A DNA stretch of 64,000 nucleotides. Source: Schistosoma haematobium. Taxonomy: Eukaryota; Platyhelminthes; Trematoda; Strigeidida; Schistosomatidae. Under the pieces are notes generated by a model. The model had not been told where the DNA came from. It saw nothing but the letters and a program-made list of their open reading frames with translations, and made no database searches. Shown piece by piece: positions 63,093 through 64,000 of the stretch. Position numbers and translations under genes: made by a program. How positions within the stretch are numbered: the first letter of the stretch is position 1; every line of letters begins with the position of its first letter. The stretch covers positions 15,157,924 through 15,221,923 of the forward strand of contig NC_067202.1 of the NCBI RefSeq assembly GCF_000699445.3. The letters are read 5' to 3'.

Positions 63093-63650
63093 GAAGTACA
63101 CTTGACCTTTGTTCACTTCTCAGTCCATCGATTGACCTTTTTCAAATTCTGATTAACTCTTCATATCAAATATCTACATTGATACACGAAACATCACGAT
63201 GACCTACCAGACATCTAATACATGTTCATTGAAATAAGTTATTACACATCTTATCATTCATGTTTGACGATGAGTATGTTCGTGTTAATAGCGATTAAGA
63301 TTAACAGACTGTAGATATTAACTGAGAAAGCTGAGTTGATCTAAATAAATCTGATGTATTTTCGCCATACACTTCGAACAATCTGGTCACTTATATACTA
63401 GTCAGGACATTTTATATGAAAACTAATAAAGGTCAATCAAATGAAAGTTCAAGTGAACAGAATAATATTGTCCAACCGGCCATTTTTTTTTTAAAAAAAA
63501 TTTTCCAACCCCAAATTACAATATTTTTCATCCCGTGTTTCGTCCAATGAAATGGCTAGTTCCAAAAATTAGATTTAATTGGTTAGTTATGTCTTGAAAA
63601 TTGTTATAAATTATCAGTACTTGTCGACGAAGCACAATCTCAATCGTCAT
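63093..63650. other. Upstream region of the MULE/ZSWIM-like ORF, nothing firm
   Basis: AT-rich, with a perfect TTTTTTTT/AAAAAAAA inversion near 63484-63505. I see no clear TIR or promoter motif. Confidence 0.35.
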
Positions 63651-63651
63651 T

Positions 63652-63927
63652 ATGGAGCAGAGTAACGTGCCGAGTACGAGCGCTGGTGTTTCTCACGTAA
63701 CGGAAATGGAGGAAGTCTTTTTGACTACCTTGTTTCTGGTTGCGTTTCCATCGGTTGAAGCGTTAAAGACCACTATCACAAATTTTGAAAGATCGACTTA
63801 CAGTCATTATGTAGTGAGAGATTCGCATATTGGCAGAGATCAAAAATCCTACATTAAATTTGTGTGTTGGCGAAATGGGCGTATAAGATCTAGCGGTTCG
63901 TCACAACGTATTAGACGGAGGAGGTAA
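63652..63927 (+). CDS. MULE transposase or ZSWIM-like N-terminal exon
   Basis: The ATG is at 63652. The 91-codon frame has an acidic, Ser-rich start, then FPSVEALKTTITNFERSTYS, VVRDSHIGRDQ, YIKFVCWRNGRI and a basic RRR end. This resembles the FAR1/ZSWIM3-type N-terminal DNA-binding domain (F.S......I..FE....Y.......YIKF.C.R.G..R) found on Mutator-like transposases and on proteins derived from them. A GAGGAG|GTAATT donor near 63924 may splice before the TAA. Schistosomes carry Mutator-like elements (Curupira), which favours a transposon; a domesticated ZSWIM-type gene is the alternative. The catalytic part would lie right of the window. Confidence 0.5.
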   Translation: MEQSNVPSTSAGVSHVTEMEEVFLTTLFLVAFPSVEALKTTITNFERSTYSHYVVRDSHIGRDQKSYIKFVCWRNGRIRSSGSSQRIRRRR

Positions 63928-64000
63928 TTTGGTAAATTGTTTTATAATTTTTTTTAATGAAGGGCTTCTATGAACACCCAATGTCCAGCATTTATGTTTT

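Overview
The window is eukaryotic, AT-rich and dominated by transposable elements. The combination of a Boudicca/CsRn1-type Gypsy element, an SR2-like RTE LINE, CR1 and Penelope-like fragments, Merlin DNA elements and Sm-alpha-type SINEs carrying hammerhead ribozymes points to a blood fluke (genus Schistosoma or a close schistosomatid). The species cannot be fixed from the sequence alone.

Three host-type coding signals stand out. (1) On the minus strand, five exons between 13082 and 1574 join in a consistent reading frame (338 codons). They encode the signal peptide, the complete cysteine-rich domain, the linker and the start of TM1 of a Smoothened (SMO) Hedgehog-pathway receptor. The rest of the gene runs off the left edge. 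(2) On the plus strand, a type II membrane-anchor exon at 31696 and a 3'-terminal exon at 48072-49016 look like the two ends of one GT61 glycosyltransferase gene with TE-filled introns. (3) At 63652-63927 there is the N-terminal exon of a MULE/ZSWIM-type protein.

Layout: 1-13.1 kb, SMO exons and introns with a Merlin MITE, SINEs and retroposon copies. 13.5-24.1 kb, a tandem LTR-internal-LTR-internal-LTR array of a defective Boudicca-like element, inserted in the LTR of an older copy of the same family about 0.5 kb upstream of the SMO start codon. 24.2-28.7 kb, a long-TIR DNA element, a second hammerhead SINE family and a miRNA-like hairpin. 29-31.4 kb, CR1-like LINE remains. 31.7-49.0 kb, the GT61 gene with a family-A retroposon split by a solo LTR, an internally deleted RTE and many SINEs. 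49-55.8 kb, a G-rich minisatellite, three solo LTRs and Merlin elements. 56-63.1 kb, a Penelope GIY-YIG fragment, a Boudicca solo LTR, a Mag-clade gag, a second internally deleted RTE and hammerhead SINEs.

The most distinctive biology is non-coding. Three hammerhead ribozyme families keep the CUGANGA/GAA core while their self-complementary stem III differs (ACGGCCGU, ACCCGGGU, ACGCGCGU), and many copies occur as head-to-head inverted 'twin' elements. The middle LTR of the Boudicca array is a recombinant of the two outer LTRs, a direct footprint of unequal crossing-over. All repeat boundaries are read by eye; those backed by target-site duplications are exact and the others approximate.
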